Below, one piece after another: positions 1-6,285 of a stretch of DNA of 8,502 nucleotides; the first letter of the stretch is position 1; every line of letters begins with the position of its first letter. This DNA is from Clostridia bacterium (GTDB lineage Bacteria; Bacillota; Clostridia; Oscillospirales; Acutalibacteraceae), in NCBI GenBank assembly GCA_900769375.1, contig CAAGGN010000092.1, forward strand, positions 1 to 8,502, given 5' to 3'. The translations under genes and the position numbers were made by a program. The notes below the pieces were generated by a model. It did not search any database and had not been told where the DNA came from. It saw only the letters and a list, made by a program, of their open reading frames with translations.

Positions 1-1962
1 AACAATGTCCGCGGCATCTATAGCCACGTCTGTTCCCGCTCCTATAGCAATTCCTATATCAGCACGGGTGAGCGCGGGAGCATCGTTAATACCATCGCCC
101 ACCATGGCAACCCTACCTTCATTTTGAAGCTTGCGGATTACCGCCTCTTTTCCATCGGGTTTGACCTGAGAAATTACCTCATCTGCGCCAACCTGTCTAC
201 CGATTGCTTGGGCGGTTATTTTATTATCGCCCGTAAGCATCACCACGCGGATTCCCGCATTTTTCATCTGAGAAATCGCTTTGATGCTATCCGATTTAAT
301 TGTATCGGCAACCACGATAACTCCGAGGAATTTACCGCTTTTTGCGAAAAACATAACGGTCTTTCCATACATAGCATAGGTTTCGGCCTTTTCCAATATT
401 CCGCTTGGAATTGTCGCATACTGTTTAACAAACTCCGCGTTTCCGCCGCAAACAAGTTCTTCGCCGATTTTACCTATAATTCCGCCCCCTGCAAATGCCT
501 TAAAGTCCGCCGTTTCCAAAAGGGAAATATTTTCTTTCTCACCCTTTTTAACAATGGCTTTTGCAAGAGGATGTTCGCTCTTTTTCTCTATACTATACGC
601 TATTGGCAGAAGGTTTTCATCCCCCAAAATATCCACAACTTCGGGCTCGCCTTTAGTGATAGTACCCGTTTTATCCAAAGCGATAATCTGCACCCTTCCC
701 GCCATCTCAAGGGAGGTTGCGGTTTTAAAAAGTATGCCGTTTTTAGCCCCCTTGCCGCCTCCTACCATAACGGCAACAGGTGTTGCAAGTCCCAAAGCGC
801 AAGGACAACTTATAACCAATACCGAAATACCGCGAGCCAAGGCAAATCCTACGGATGCGCCCGAAAGCAGCCAGATTATCGTAACGGCAACTGCAATTAT
901 AATAACTATGGGAACAAAAACCCCCGAAACCTTATCCGCAATTTTTGCAATGGGCGCCTTGGTGGCGGCCGCATCGCTTACCATTTTTATTATCTGCGAA
1001 AGGGTTGTATCCTCTCCTACCCTTTTTGCCTCGCATTTAATATATCCCGAACGGTTTATGGTGGCGCCGCTTACTGCATCACCCACCGTTTTATCCACAG
1101 GAATACTCTCCCCCGTAAGCGCCGATTCGTCAATAGCGCTATGGCCTTCAATTATAATAGCATCAACGGGAATTCTTTCACCGGGACGAACAATAAAAAT
1201 ATCCCCTATTTTTACCGAGGCGGCGGGAATTGTTGTTTCCTTGCCGTCTCTGATTACAGTTGCTTCTTTAGGGGCGAGATCCATAAGCCCCTTTAAAGCG
1301 TTGGTGGTTTTCCCTTTCGAACGAGCTTCAAGCATCTTACCAAGAGTAATAAGCGCAAGTATCATTGCCGCAGACTCAAAATAAAGCTCATGAAGATATT
1401 TTTGAGGGGTTGCAGATACCGTCATAGACAGTAATGAGTATACGCTATATACAAAAGAAGCGGTCGAGCCGAGAGAAACCAAAGTATCCATATTGGGCGA
1501 ACGATGAACTATACCCTTAAAACCGTTGATAAAAAAGTTTCGATTAATCACCATTACAATCGCAGAAAGTATTAACTGCGCAATTCCTATGGCTATGGGA
1601 TTATTTAAAAACGCAGGTACCGGAAATCCCCACATAACATAACCCATTGATAAATACATTAAAAGAAGTAAAAAGACAAGAGAAGAAAGAAACCGTTTTA
1701 AAATAACGGGTGTTTCTTTATCGGGCAACTCTCTGCTTTCGGCATTGGATGCTTTGGAGCTGCTTCCCTTTAAGGTCGCGCCATATCCCGCTTTTTCAAC
1801 CGCTTCAATAATTGAACTTTCGGTCGCGTTTCCTTCAACGCCCATTGAATTGGTCAAAAGATTCACAGAGCAAGCCGTTACGCCTTCAACGCTCAGCACC
1901 GCCTTTTCTACCCTTGCGCTGCAAGCGGCACAGCTCATACCCGTTATACTGTACTGTTCCAA
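1..1962 (-). CDS. copA: Cu(I)-exporting P1B-type ATPase CopA, 3' end cut by window edge
   Basis: Copper-exporting P-type ATPase of the cytoplasmic membrane, pumping Cu+ (possibly Ag+) outward with ATP. 654 residues are visible. One N-terminal heavy-metal-associated domain (about 2-67) has the metal-binding GMSCAAC at 8-14. Membrane segments start near 91. The phosphatase loop TGES is at 283-286, the transmembrane metal site CPC at 386-388, the phosphorylated Asp in DKTG at 430, the P1B-specific HP at 464-465, TGDN at 577-580 and GDGIND at 622-627. The frame is still open at base 1, so the last two membrane helices, which also carry copper-specificity residues, lie outside the window. The start is TTG at 1962-1960: no upstream in-frame ATG is seen, AAGGGAG sits 8 bases before it, and the next ATG (codon 9) is inside the metal motif. 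It has its own promoter and is likely copper-induced, but no CsoR or CopY gene is visible. Family is certain; Cu over Ag is from homology. Confidence 0.95.
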   Translation of the reverse strand, partial: MEQYSITGMSCAACSARVEKAVLSVEGVTACSVNLLTNSMGVEGNATESSIIEAVEKAGYGATLKGSSSKASNAESRELPDKETPVILKRFLSSLVFLLLLMYLSMGYVMWGFPVPAFLNNPIAIGIAQLILSAIVMVINRNFFINGFKGIVHRSPNMDTLVSLGSTASFVYSVYSLLSMTVSATPQKYLHELYFESAAMILALITLGKMLEARSKGKTTNALKGLMDLAPKEATVIRDGKETTIPAASVKIGDIFIVRPGERIPVDAIIIEGHSAIDESALTGESIPVDKTVGDAVSGATINRSGYIKCEAKRVGEDTTLSQIIKMVSDAAATKAPIAKIADKVSGVFVPIVIIIAVAVTIIWLLSGASVGFALARGISVLVISCPCALGLATPVAVMVGGGKGAKNGILFKTATSLEMAGRVQIIALDKTGTITKGEPEVVDILGDENLLPIAYSIEKKSEHPLAKAIVKKGEKENISLLETADFKAFAGGGIIGKIGEELVCGGNAEFVKQYATIPSGILEKAETYAMYGKTVMFFAKSGKFLGVIVVADTIKSDSIKAISQMKNAGIRVVMLTGDNKITAQAIGRQVGADEVISQVKPDGKEAVIRKLQNEGRVAMVGDGINDAPALTRADIGIAIGAGTDVAIDAADIV

Positions 1963-1996
1963 TACGTTTTCTCCCTTCTGATATTATTTTTTATAT

Positions 1997-2025
1997 ATTA
2001 TACCATATCTTATTCTAAATTTCTA
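1997..2025 (-). promoter_or_regulatory. Probable sigma-A promoter of copA
   Basis: On the minus strand a perfect -10 TATAAT (1997-2002) lies 17 bases from a -35 TAGAAA (2020-2025, 4 of 6 consensus). It is about 35 bases upstream of the copA TTG start and directly follows the hairpin that closes the feo operon. The -35 overlaps the end of that hairpin stem by two bases, so the units are tightly packed. No clear copper-repressor palindrome was seen around it. Confidence 0.6.
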
Positions 2026-2055
2026 CGGCGGCAGAGAAAAAACTCTGCCGCCGTA
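2024..2055 (-). terminator. Hairpin after the feo operon, probable terminator
   Basis: A perfect 13-bp inverted repeat (tacggcggcagag / ctctgccgccgta) with a six-base A/T loop starts 10 bases after the stop of the FeoB-associated peptide. On the minus strand it is followed by GAAATTTAG, which is not a good U-tract, so termination may be partial. On the plus strand it is followed by AAATCCTTTTGTT, also weak. Position and stem strength make it the end of the feoA-feoB transcript. Confidence 0.6.
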
Positions 2056-2065
2056 AATCCTTTTG

Positions 2066-2224
2066 TTATTTGTTGCCGGGGCAACCGCCGCCGCACTTGC
2101 TTCCGCACTGCTTGGCATAAGGGCATCCGATACATTTTTCTCCGCGTTTTTTAGCGCGAAGAAGATAAATTATAATACCCGCCCCGATGGCAACTAAAAT
2201 GCAAATAATTATAATATTTTCCAT
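2066..2224 (-). CDS. FeoB-associated Cys-rich membrane peptide
   Basis: A 52-residue protein with one N-terminal membrane helix (about 3-22, rich in Ile, Leu and Gly), a short basic stretch (RAKKRG) and a Cys/Gly-rich tail with C31, C34, C40, C44 and C48; C8 lies in the helix. This is the architecture of the FeoB-associated Cys-rich membrane protein family, found directly after feoB in many Firmicutes. Its role is unproven; proposals include handing Fe2+ to or from the FeoB channel, or a FeoC-like accessory role. The ATG at 2224 is 17 bases after the feoB stop, with AGAAGG eight bases upstream, so it is translated from the feoA-feoB transcript. The helix puts the Cys tail just after a positive stretch, consistent with a cytoplasmic tail. 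It is short enough to be missed by routine gene calling. Confidence 0.88.
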   Translation of the reverse strand: MENIIIICILVAIGAGIIIYLLRAKKRGEKCIGCPYAKQCGSKCGGGCPGNK

Positions 2225-2241
2225 ATCTTAAACCTTCTTGG

Positions 2242-4266
2242 TTAAGTCCTCAAGGCGCGCTCCGCCTTAAGTTTTTTATTTGTATTCACAATAAGTCCAA
2301 CTATAAACAAAATCATCAAAGCAACAGCTATAAGTCCTCCCATAGCGGCGCCGATATTCAAAACCTCACCCGCAATCAAGGTGCCGATAGTATAAACGAA
2401 ATATGAAACCGTATAACCTACCGCAAGCTGAAGACCTATTCCGCCCCAGAGCCATTTTGCGCTCTTCATTTCAGCATTCATAGCGCCAATAGCCGCAAAG
2501 CAAGGCGGAGTATAAAGATTGAACATTAAGTATGCAAGAGCGGCAACCTTTGTAATCGCCATAATTCCTGCAACCTCTCCGCCCGCTCCCTCCATAAGAG
2601 CAAGCTCCTCAGTATCAATAAGATTTTCAAGTCCAATGAAGCAAACCGCCAATGTGCCAACAACGTTTTCCTTTGCTATAAAGCCCGTAATTGCGGCGGC
2701 GGCGAGCTGCCAGGAAAGAACTCCGACAATCGGAACGAGTAAATAAGCGAACGGAGAAGCAATGGAAGCAAGAATGGAGGAATCTGCGCTTTCGGCAACA
2801 GCAAAACTCCAAGTAAAGGTCTGCATGAGCTGTACTGCCATGTTGCAGAGAAGGATAATAGTAGCGGCTTTTACGATATAAGCCCAACCGCGAGAACACA
2901 TAGATTTAAATGCTCCCCAGAAGGAAGGAACTCTATATTCGGGAAGCTCGATAATAAAGTAGGATTTCTTTACTCTGTGACCGGTTATAGCATTTATGAG
3001 CAATGCGCCGAGGAAAATAAGGATGATACCCGCAAAATACATAAGAGCGCTTACCCACCATGCATTATCAAAAAACGCGCCCGCAAAGAGAGAAATAACG
3101 GGGATTTTTGCGCCGCAAGGCATGAAAGGAGCAAGCATAGCAGTCGCTCTGCGCTCACGCTCATTACGGATAGTACGGCTTGCCATGATACCTGGAACAG
3201 CACAACCTACAGTAATAACGAAAGGAATAACAGACTTGCCGGAAAGCCCAACCTTCTTAAAGATAGGATCAAGAACAACTGCCGCACGGGACATATATCC
3301 GCAATCTTCCAAAAGAGCAATAAGGAAATACATTACCATAACGAGAGGTAAGAATCCAACAACTGCAACCACGCCGCCGATCACGCCGTCAACAAGTATT
3401 GCAGAAAGCAACGGATTTGCGCCTGCAAGAAGACCGCCTACCCAACTCTGAAAAACTTCAAGAAGGGGTACAAGGCCCGGAATGAATTTATTTCCAACCT
3501 CAACGCCTTCGGCAATCCAAGCGCCGAGGGTGCTCTGAGAGATATAGAAAACCAAAAACATAACAACGGCAAAAATAGGAAGTCCCAACCATTTATTGGT
3601 AAGAACATCATCGATCTTATCCCCGAAATTCTTATGGCGGGTTAAAACCTTGCGGGTTTCTACCTCTTTAACGATTTTATTTACGAATTCAAAGCGCTTG
3701 CGGTCGGCCGCTTCAACCTCCGCCCTGTTTGTAAGGTCAATATCCTCTTGTACATAAGGAGCAATCTGCTTCTTGCCAACCTGAGAAACGGCAGTTTCCA
3801 AAAGCTCCTTCAAGCCGTCGGACGAGGTCGAAACAGTTTTCACAACGGGACATCCGAGCTTTTCCGCAAGCTTATCGGCATCAATCTTATTCCCCTTTCT
3901 CTTACCGATATCGCTCTTGTTAAGGGCCACAACCATAGGAATACCAAGCTCCAATAATTGAGTGGTAAAAAACAGACTGCGACTTAAATTATCGGCATCC
4001 ACGATGTTGATAATAACATCGGGATTTTCGTTCTTAACGTATGAGCTTGTGATACTCTCCTCACTTGTAAACGGTGACATAGAGTATGCGCCGGGAAGGT
4101 CAACAGCAACGATTTGCTCATCTTTGGTATACACTTTTTTTACGGCGTGTTCCTTTTTATCTACCGTAACACCCGCCCAGTTTCCTACCTTTTCATTACT
4201 TCCGGTAAGGGCGTTAAACATAGTAGTTTTACCCGAATTGGGGTTGCCCGTTAAAGCTATTCTCAT
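2242..4266 (-). CDS. feoB: Ferrous iron transport protein B (FeoB), GTPase-permease
   Basis: Cytoplasmic membrane Fe2+ importer with an N-terminal G-protein domain. In the 674 residues, G1 (P-loop) is GNPNSGKT at 7-14, the G2 Thr is T34 in WAGVTV, G3 DLPG is at 56-59, G4 NKSD at 116-119 and G5 near 146-149. A helical inhibitor-like region follows to about 225, then the membrane part with two Gate regions. Conserved pore or gate motifs are GCAVPG (C355), MPCGAK (C384) and TPPC (C589). G4 is NKSD and the first Gate motif is MPCGAKIPV rather than the classical MSCSARLPV, so this is a divergent subtype; Mn2+ cannot be excluded but adjacent feoA favours Fe2+. The ATG at 4266 has GGAGGG five bases upstream. 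It is the middle gene of feoA-feoB-Cys-rich peptide, with a palindromic operator-like site just upstream of its ribosome binding site. Confidence 0.96.
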   Translation of the reverse strand: MRIALTGNPNSGKTTMFNALTGSNEKVGNWAGVTVDKKEHAVKKVYTKDEQIVAVDLPGAYSMSPFTSEESITSSYVKNENPDVIINIVDADNLSRSLFFTTQLLELGIPMVVALNKSDIGKRKGNKIDADKLAEKLGCPVVKTVSTSSDGLKELLETAVSQVGKKQIAPYVQEDIDLTNRAEVEAADRKRFEFVNKIVKEVETRKVLTRHKNFGDKIDDVLTNKWLGLPIFAVVMFLVFYISQSTLGAWIAEGVEVGNKFIPGLVPLLEVFQSWVGGLLAGANPLLSAILVDGVIGGVVAVVGFLPLVMVMYFLIALLEDCGYMSRAAVVLDPIFKKVGLSGKSVIPFVITVGCAVPGIMASRTIRNERERRATAMLAPFMPCGAKIPVISLFAGAFFDNAWWVSALMYFAGIILIFLGALLINAITGHRVKKSYFIIELPEYRVPSFWGAFKSMCSRGWAYIVKAATIILLCNMAVQLMQTFTWSFAVAESADSSILASIASPFAYLLVPIVGVLSWQLAAAAITGFIAKENVVGTLAVCFIGLENLIDTEELALMEGAGGEVAGIMAITKVAALAYLMFNLYTPPCFAAIGAMNAEMKSAKWLWGGIGLQLAVGYTVSYFVYTIGTLIAGEVLNIGAAMGGLIAVALMILFIVGLIVNTNKKLKAERALRT

Positions 4267-4280
4267 AAATTCCCTCCGTA

Positions 4281-4302
4281 GAAGTTAGCGACCGCTAACT
4301 TC
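4281..4302 (-). promoter_or_regulatory. Palindrome copy 3, DtxR/IdeR-like operator between feoA and feoB
   Basis: gaagttagcg-ac-cgctaacttc is a perfect 10-bp inverted repeat with a two-base centre. It contains the GTTAGC-N4-GCTAAC core at 4284-4299. It ends three bases before the GGAGGGA ribosome binding site (4271-4277) of feoB. The same core occurs twice upstream of feoA. It could be a protein operator controlling feoB separately or, as RNA, a hairpin affecting feoB translation. Confidence 0.65.
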
Positions 4303-4310
4303 ATTTTGTT

Positions 4311-4334
4311 CAAAAACAGTCCTTAAAGGACCGT
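4311..4334 (-). terminator. Possible weak terminator or attenuator between feoA and feoB
   Basis: On the minus strand ACGGTCCTT-t-AAGGACTGT forms a short stem including one G-U pair (4316-4334). It is followed at once by TTTTTGAAC. It begins eight bases after the feoA stop. It is better as a minus-strand RNA hairpin than as a DNA palindrome because of the G-U pair. It could reduce readthrough into feoB; no good separate feoB promoter is visible after it. Confidence 0.35.
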
Positions 4335-4341
4335 TCGCAAT

Positions 4342-4557
4342 TTAAAGTATTATAGTTTCGGCAAGCTGCTTATCTATATTGTATCTGGCATCCTTGATAG
4401 AAACCATACAACTATTTTTCTTGTGCGAAATAACGGTGATGGTTTCACCGCTATAGCAACCGAGAGAAAACAAGAACGAAACCAATTCCTCATCATCTTC
4501 GATTTCTATGGATTTAATTATATATTCTTTTCCTTCTTGCGCTTCTCTTAAAGTCAT
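4342..4557 (-). CDS. feoA: Ferrous iron transport protein A (FeoA)
   Basis: Small cytoplasmic SH3-fold protein that partners the FeoB G domain in Fe2+ uptake. From the ATG at 4557 it has 71 residues, a normal length for FeoA. It starts with MTLREAQEGKEY, matching the usual family start (MTL...GE), then shows the core LGCYSGETITV and the C-terminal ARYNIDKQLAETI pattern (family: RYAL...LA..I.V). In-frame alternatives are ATG at 4563 and GTG at 4566. 4557 is preferred because GAGCGG lies eight bases upstream and because of the family start; the ribosome binding site is weak, so this is not certain. It is first in feoA-feoB-Cys-rich peptide, transcribed from a perfect promoter with operator-like palindromes at the start site and in the leader. 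Confidence 0.92.
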   Translation of the reverse strand: MTLREAQEGKEYIIKSIEIEDDEELVSFLFSLGCYSGETITVISHKKNSCMVSIKDARYNIDKQLAETIIL

Positions 4558-4577
4558 TTTCATCACCGCTCAAATAT

Positions 4578-4595
4578 AGTTAGCAACGGCTAACT
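4578..4595 (-). promoter_or_regulatory. Palindrome copy 2 in the feoA leader, DtxR/IdeR-like
   Basis: agttagc-aacg-gctaact: a perfect 7-bp inverted repeat around four bases, with the GTTAGC-N4-GCTAAC core. It lies in the untranslated leader about 35-55 bases after the predicted start and roughly 20 bases before the feoA start codon. Confidence 0.7.
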
Positions 4596-4612
4596 CAACT
4601 GCATAAATTTGC

Positions 4613-4630
4613 GGTTAGCCCACGCTAACC
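4613..4630 (-). promoter_or_regulatory. Palindrome copy 1 at the feoA transcription start, DtxR/IdeR-like
   Basis: ggttagc-ccac-gctaacc: a perfect 7-bp inverted repeat around four bases. It begins just past the -10 box (4638-4643), so it covers about +2 to +18 of the feo transcript, a classical repressor position. The half site GGTTAGC resembles the DtxR/IdeR half site (TTAGGTTAGC) rather than a Fur box (GATAATGATAATCATTATC). The regulator gene is not in this window. Confidence 0.72.
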
Positions 4631-4637
4631 TTATGAT

Positions 4638-4666
4638 ATTATATGCCTTTTGTAAAATTTTGTCAA
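4638..4666 (-). promoter_or_regulatory. Consensus sigma-A promoter of the feo operon
   Basis: On the minus strand TTGACA (4661-4666), a 17-base spacer and TATAAT (4638-4643): a perfect match at both boxes and ideal spacing. The predicted start is near 4631, at the edge of palindrome copy 1. So strong a promoter implies high expression unless repressed, fitting iron-starvation control. Confidence 0.88.
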
Positions 4667-4714
4667 CCCTTTTTTGTTGTTTTTTTCGAAAACCCCTCCC
4701 TCACCTCACCGAAA

Positions 4715-4738
4715 TCCCGTACATATAATGATACGGGA
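4715..4738 (+). promoter_or_regulatory. Inverted repeat with a TATAAT box before the 131-residue membrane protein
   Basis: tcccgta and tacggga form a 7-bp inverted repeat around ten bases that contain TATAAT (4724-4729). The right arm overlaps the GGGAGGTG ribosome binding site (4735-4742). If the TATAAT is the -10, the leader would be only about 12 bases and no good -35 exists near 4701-4706. If transcription begins farther upstream, the stem could mask part of the ribosome binding site. The promoter of this gene is therefore uncertain. Confidence 0.35.
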
Positions 4739-4747
4739 GGTGAAAAA

Positions 4748-5143
4748 ATGTCAGAATTTATAAACAAATGTAATTGCACCCTTTTAGCAGTTGTTGTAAG
4801 CATAGCGGTAGGTATTATCGCCGCCGTGCTTTTATTTACCGCCGTTATTGCCGTAACTCCCGCATTTTATTGGGTGGTTTTAGGTATAGCGGTAGGATTT
4901 TTAGCCATAGCGCTTGCGACCTCTTTAACCGCTTGTGAATGCTCAGGCGGTCGTTGCCGCGGCTCCGCCCTTGGCGCATTTATAGTCGGTGCTCTCGGCG
5001 CCATACTAACTTCCCTTATCCTTTTAGGAGTGAATTTTGCCGCAACCAGCGTTATAGGCGCTATAGTATTTGGCGTTTTGCTATTCTTCTTATCCCTACT
5101 CGCGACCTCTACCGCTTGCGTGGTAAAGTGTTATATTGATTAA
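4748..5143 (+). CDS. Small Cys-rich four-helix membrane protein, internally duplicated, unknown function
   Basis: 131 residues, only plus-strand gene in the window. The ATG at 4748 follows GGGAGGTG with five bases between; an upstream in-frame ATG at 4643 has no such site and lies in the feo promoter. Four hydrophobic segments are seen (about 11-36, 40-60, 72-95, 100-120). The halves C10-C63 and C70-C124 have nearly equal length and both end in a similar pattern, LATSLTAC and LATSTAC, pointing to duplication of a two-helix unit. Cysteines C8, C10, C63, C65, C70, C124 and C128 all fall at the same end of the helices, so on one membrane face. It resembles short uncharacterised Clostridia proteins with the same Cys pattern; I know no function. 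Divergence from feoA suggests, but does not show, a metal link. Confidence 0.85.
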   Translation: MSEFINKCNCTLLAVVVSIAVGIIAAVLLFTAVIAVTPAFYWVVLGIAVGFLAIALATSLTACECSGGRCRGSALGAFIVGALGAILTSLILLGVNFAATSVIGAIVFGVLLFFLSLLATSTACVVKCYID

Positions 5144-5154
5144 CTGCAAAAATT

Positions 5155-5181
5155 AAACGGGCGGAAAATCCGCCCGTTTTT
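5155..5181. terminator. Bidirectional intrinsic terminator between convergent genes
   Basis: aaacgggcgga-aaa-tccgcccgttt is an 11-bp stem with a three-base loop. It is followed on the plus strand by TTATTTTA. On the minus strand it is followed by AATTTTTGC. It lies 11 bases after the stop of the plus-strand membrane protein and just past the stop of the minus-strand lipoprotein, so it serves both. Confidence 0.88.
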
Positions 5182-5184
5182 ATT

Positions 5185-6267
5185 TTATGATAAATAATTC
5201 CACTCTATTGAAAGAATTTCTCCGACTTTAAACCGTGACGCTTGTTCAGGGTCTACGTATGTTACCTTTAACGTTCCGTCGGATAAGAGCACCAGTTTAG
5301 CGTTTATCTTTTCTTCTTCACTCCATACGGTGTTCTTAACGATTATCTCGGTATCCGTCAACTCGTAATAGCAGGGTGTCTGACCTGCGCCGTAGCGATA
5401 ATACTTCTTGCCCCCGTATACAAGCGGTGTCCTGTCGGTAGGCATATTTGGGTCATGACCCTCCGGAGCAAAATTGGCAGTAAGCAAAATTACTATTTCT
5501 TCGTCATCAACAGATATTCCGCCGGCGGCCAAATATATATCGTCTTCTCTCCAAACATTTTTGGATACGTATTCCTCGCCTTTTTTGAGGTGTGTTTTAG
5601 GATTAACAATCGTGGGCTCCTCGGGTTTATTTGCTCCCGTTTCCTCTTTAGAAGAATTTTCGGTCTTATTATTAGTTCCATCCTTTGATGAGGTTTCCTG
5701 TTTTGAGGACGTATCGTTTTTAGACGAAGTTTCCTGTTTTGAAGAAGTATCGTTTTCAGAGGAGGTATCGGAAGTTGTGTCCTTTTGCTCTTCCTCGTCT
5801 GTTCTTACATCAAAATCAATGTTAAGGTCACTTACCGTTTTCTTTGCGGAATCAGAGGCCTTTTTAAGCGTGGCAGCAGCGTTGGTTCGGTTGGAATCAA
5901 GCACGTTTACGACCTTTAAAATCATATATCCGCCCGTTTTTACATATCCGCTCTCATTGGCCTTTTTAACAATAGCAGAAACTACGGAACCTATATCACT
6001 TTCAGATAAATCAACGCCATCTTTTATGGCTTTGGCATCATCATTAACCGCATTTAATGCTAAAAGCTTTTCATCGTCATCAATATAAAGTTCAAATTCA
6101 GGGTTGATTTTAAGCCCGATTATAGCTGCATAGTTTTCGGGTTTAACAAAATCCGCAGAATCTTTTATATCAGATTCATTATTGGATAGAACTTCTCCAT
6201 CCTTTTTACATGCGCAGAGTGAAAACAAAAGGGTAATTGCCATAAGTAATGCTAAAATTCTCTTCAT
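5185..6267 (-). CDS. Lipoprotein with RsgI-like middle domain, Ser/Thr-rich linker and unknown C-terminal domain
   Basis: 360 residues. A lipoprotein signal peptide (KR, hydrophobic 4-17, lipobox LCAC) predicts lipidation of C20 on the outer face of the membrane. Residues about 45-155 resemble the extracytoplasmic middle domain of RsgI-type anti-sigma factors: INPEFEL at 54-60 (family pattern INPSIEL), NDDAK at 75-79, and a GY at 107-108 in the helical part. The Asn-Pro (55-56) matches the site at which RsgI proteins are reported to cleave themselves. A Ser/Thr/Lys/Glu linker (about 158-222) with TSSK repeats follows, then an unrecognised domain (223-360) with many Tyr and Trp. The cytoplasmic anti-sigma domain and membrane helix of true RsgI are absent, and no sigI-like gene is nearby. 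GAGGAG lies six bases before the ATG; it is a single-gene unit with its own promoter. The RsgI relation is by pattern only. Confidence 0.85.
   Translation of the reverse strand: MKRILALLMAITLLFSLCACKKDGEVLSNNESDIKDSADFVKPENYAAIIGLKINPEFELYIDDDEKLLALNAVNDDAKAIKDGVDLSESDIGSVVSAIVKKANESGYVKTGGYMILKVVNVLDSNRTNAAATLKKASDSAKKTVSDLNIDFDVRTDEEEQKDTTSDTSSENDTSSKQETSSKNDTSSKQETSSKDGTNNKTENSSKEETGANKPEEPTIVNPKTHLKKGEEYVSKNVWREDDIYLAAGGISVDDEEIVILLTANFAPEGHDPNMPTDRTPLVYGGKKYYRYGAGQTPCYYELTDTEIIVKNTVWSEEEKINAKLVLLSDGTLKVTYVDPEQASRFKVGEILSIEWNYLS
5690..5761 (-). repeat. Two tandem 36-bp copies coding the lipoprotein linker
   Basis: 5690-5725 and 5726-5761 are adjacent near-identical 36-bp units, differing at about five or six positions. 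Each encodes a 12-residue unit of the TSSKQETSSKND type. The length is a multiple of three, so copy-number change would keep frame. Flanking codons show further degenerate DTSS/ETSS units. Confidence 0.75.
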
Positions 6268-6285
6268 AGTAATCTCCTCTTTCCC

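Noticed and set aside
124..1384. Long plus-strand open frames opposite copA (390 and 276 codons)
   Set aside because: They are antisense to a frame with every P1B ATPase motif, lack ribosome binding sites, and their products look low-complexity or unlike any protein.
2519..4288. Several open frames opposite or overlapping feoB
   Set aside because: Frame shadows of a full, motif-complete feoB; no ribosome binding sites or recognisable products.
4281..4630. Reading the feo palindromes as Fur boxes
   Set aside because: They lack the GATAAT-type hexamer repeats of Fur sites; GTTAGC/GCTAAC fits a DtxR/IdeR-like pattern better.
4643..4747. Upstream in-frame ATG that would extend the 131-residue membrane protein to 166 residues
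   Set aside because: The extension overlaps the feo promoter, has no ribosome binding site and no membrane-protein character, while ATG 4748 has an ideal GGGAGGTG site.
5474..6088. 204-codon plus-strand frame opposite the lipoprotein
   Set aside because: Antisense shadow; its Ser/Val/Phe-rich product mirrors the repeat linker, and it lacks a ribosome binding site.
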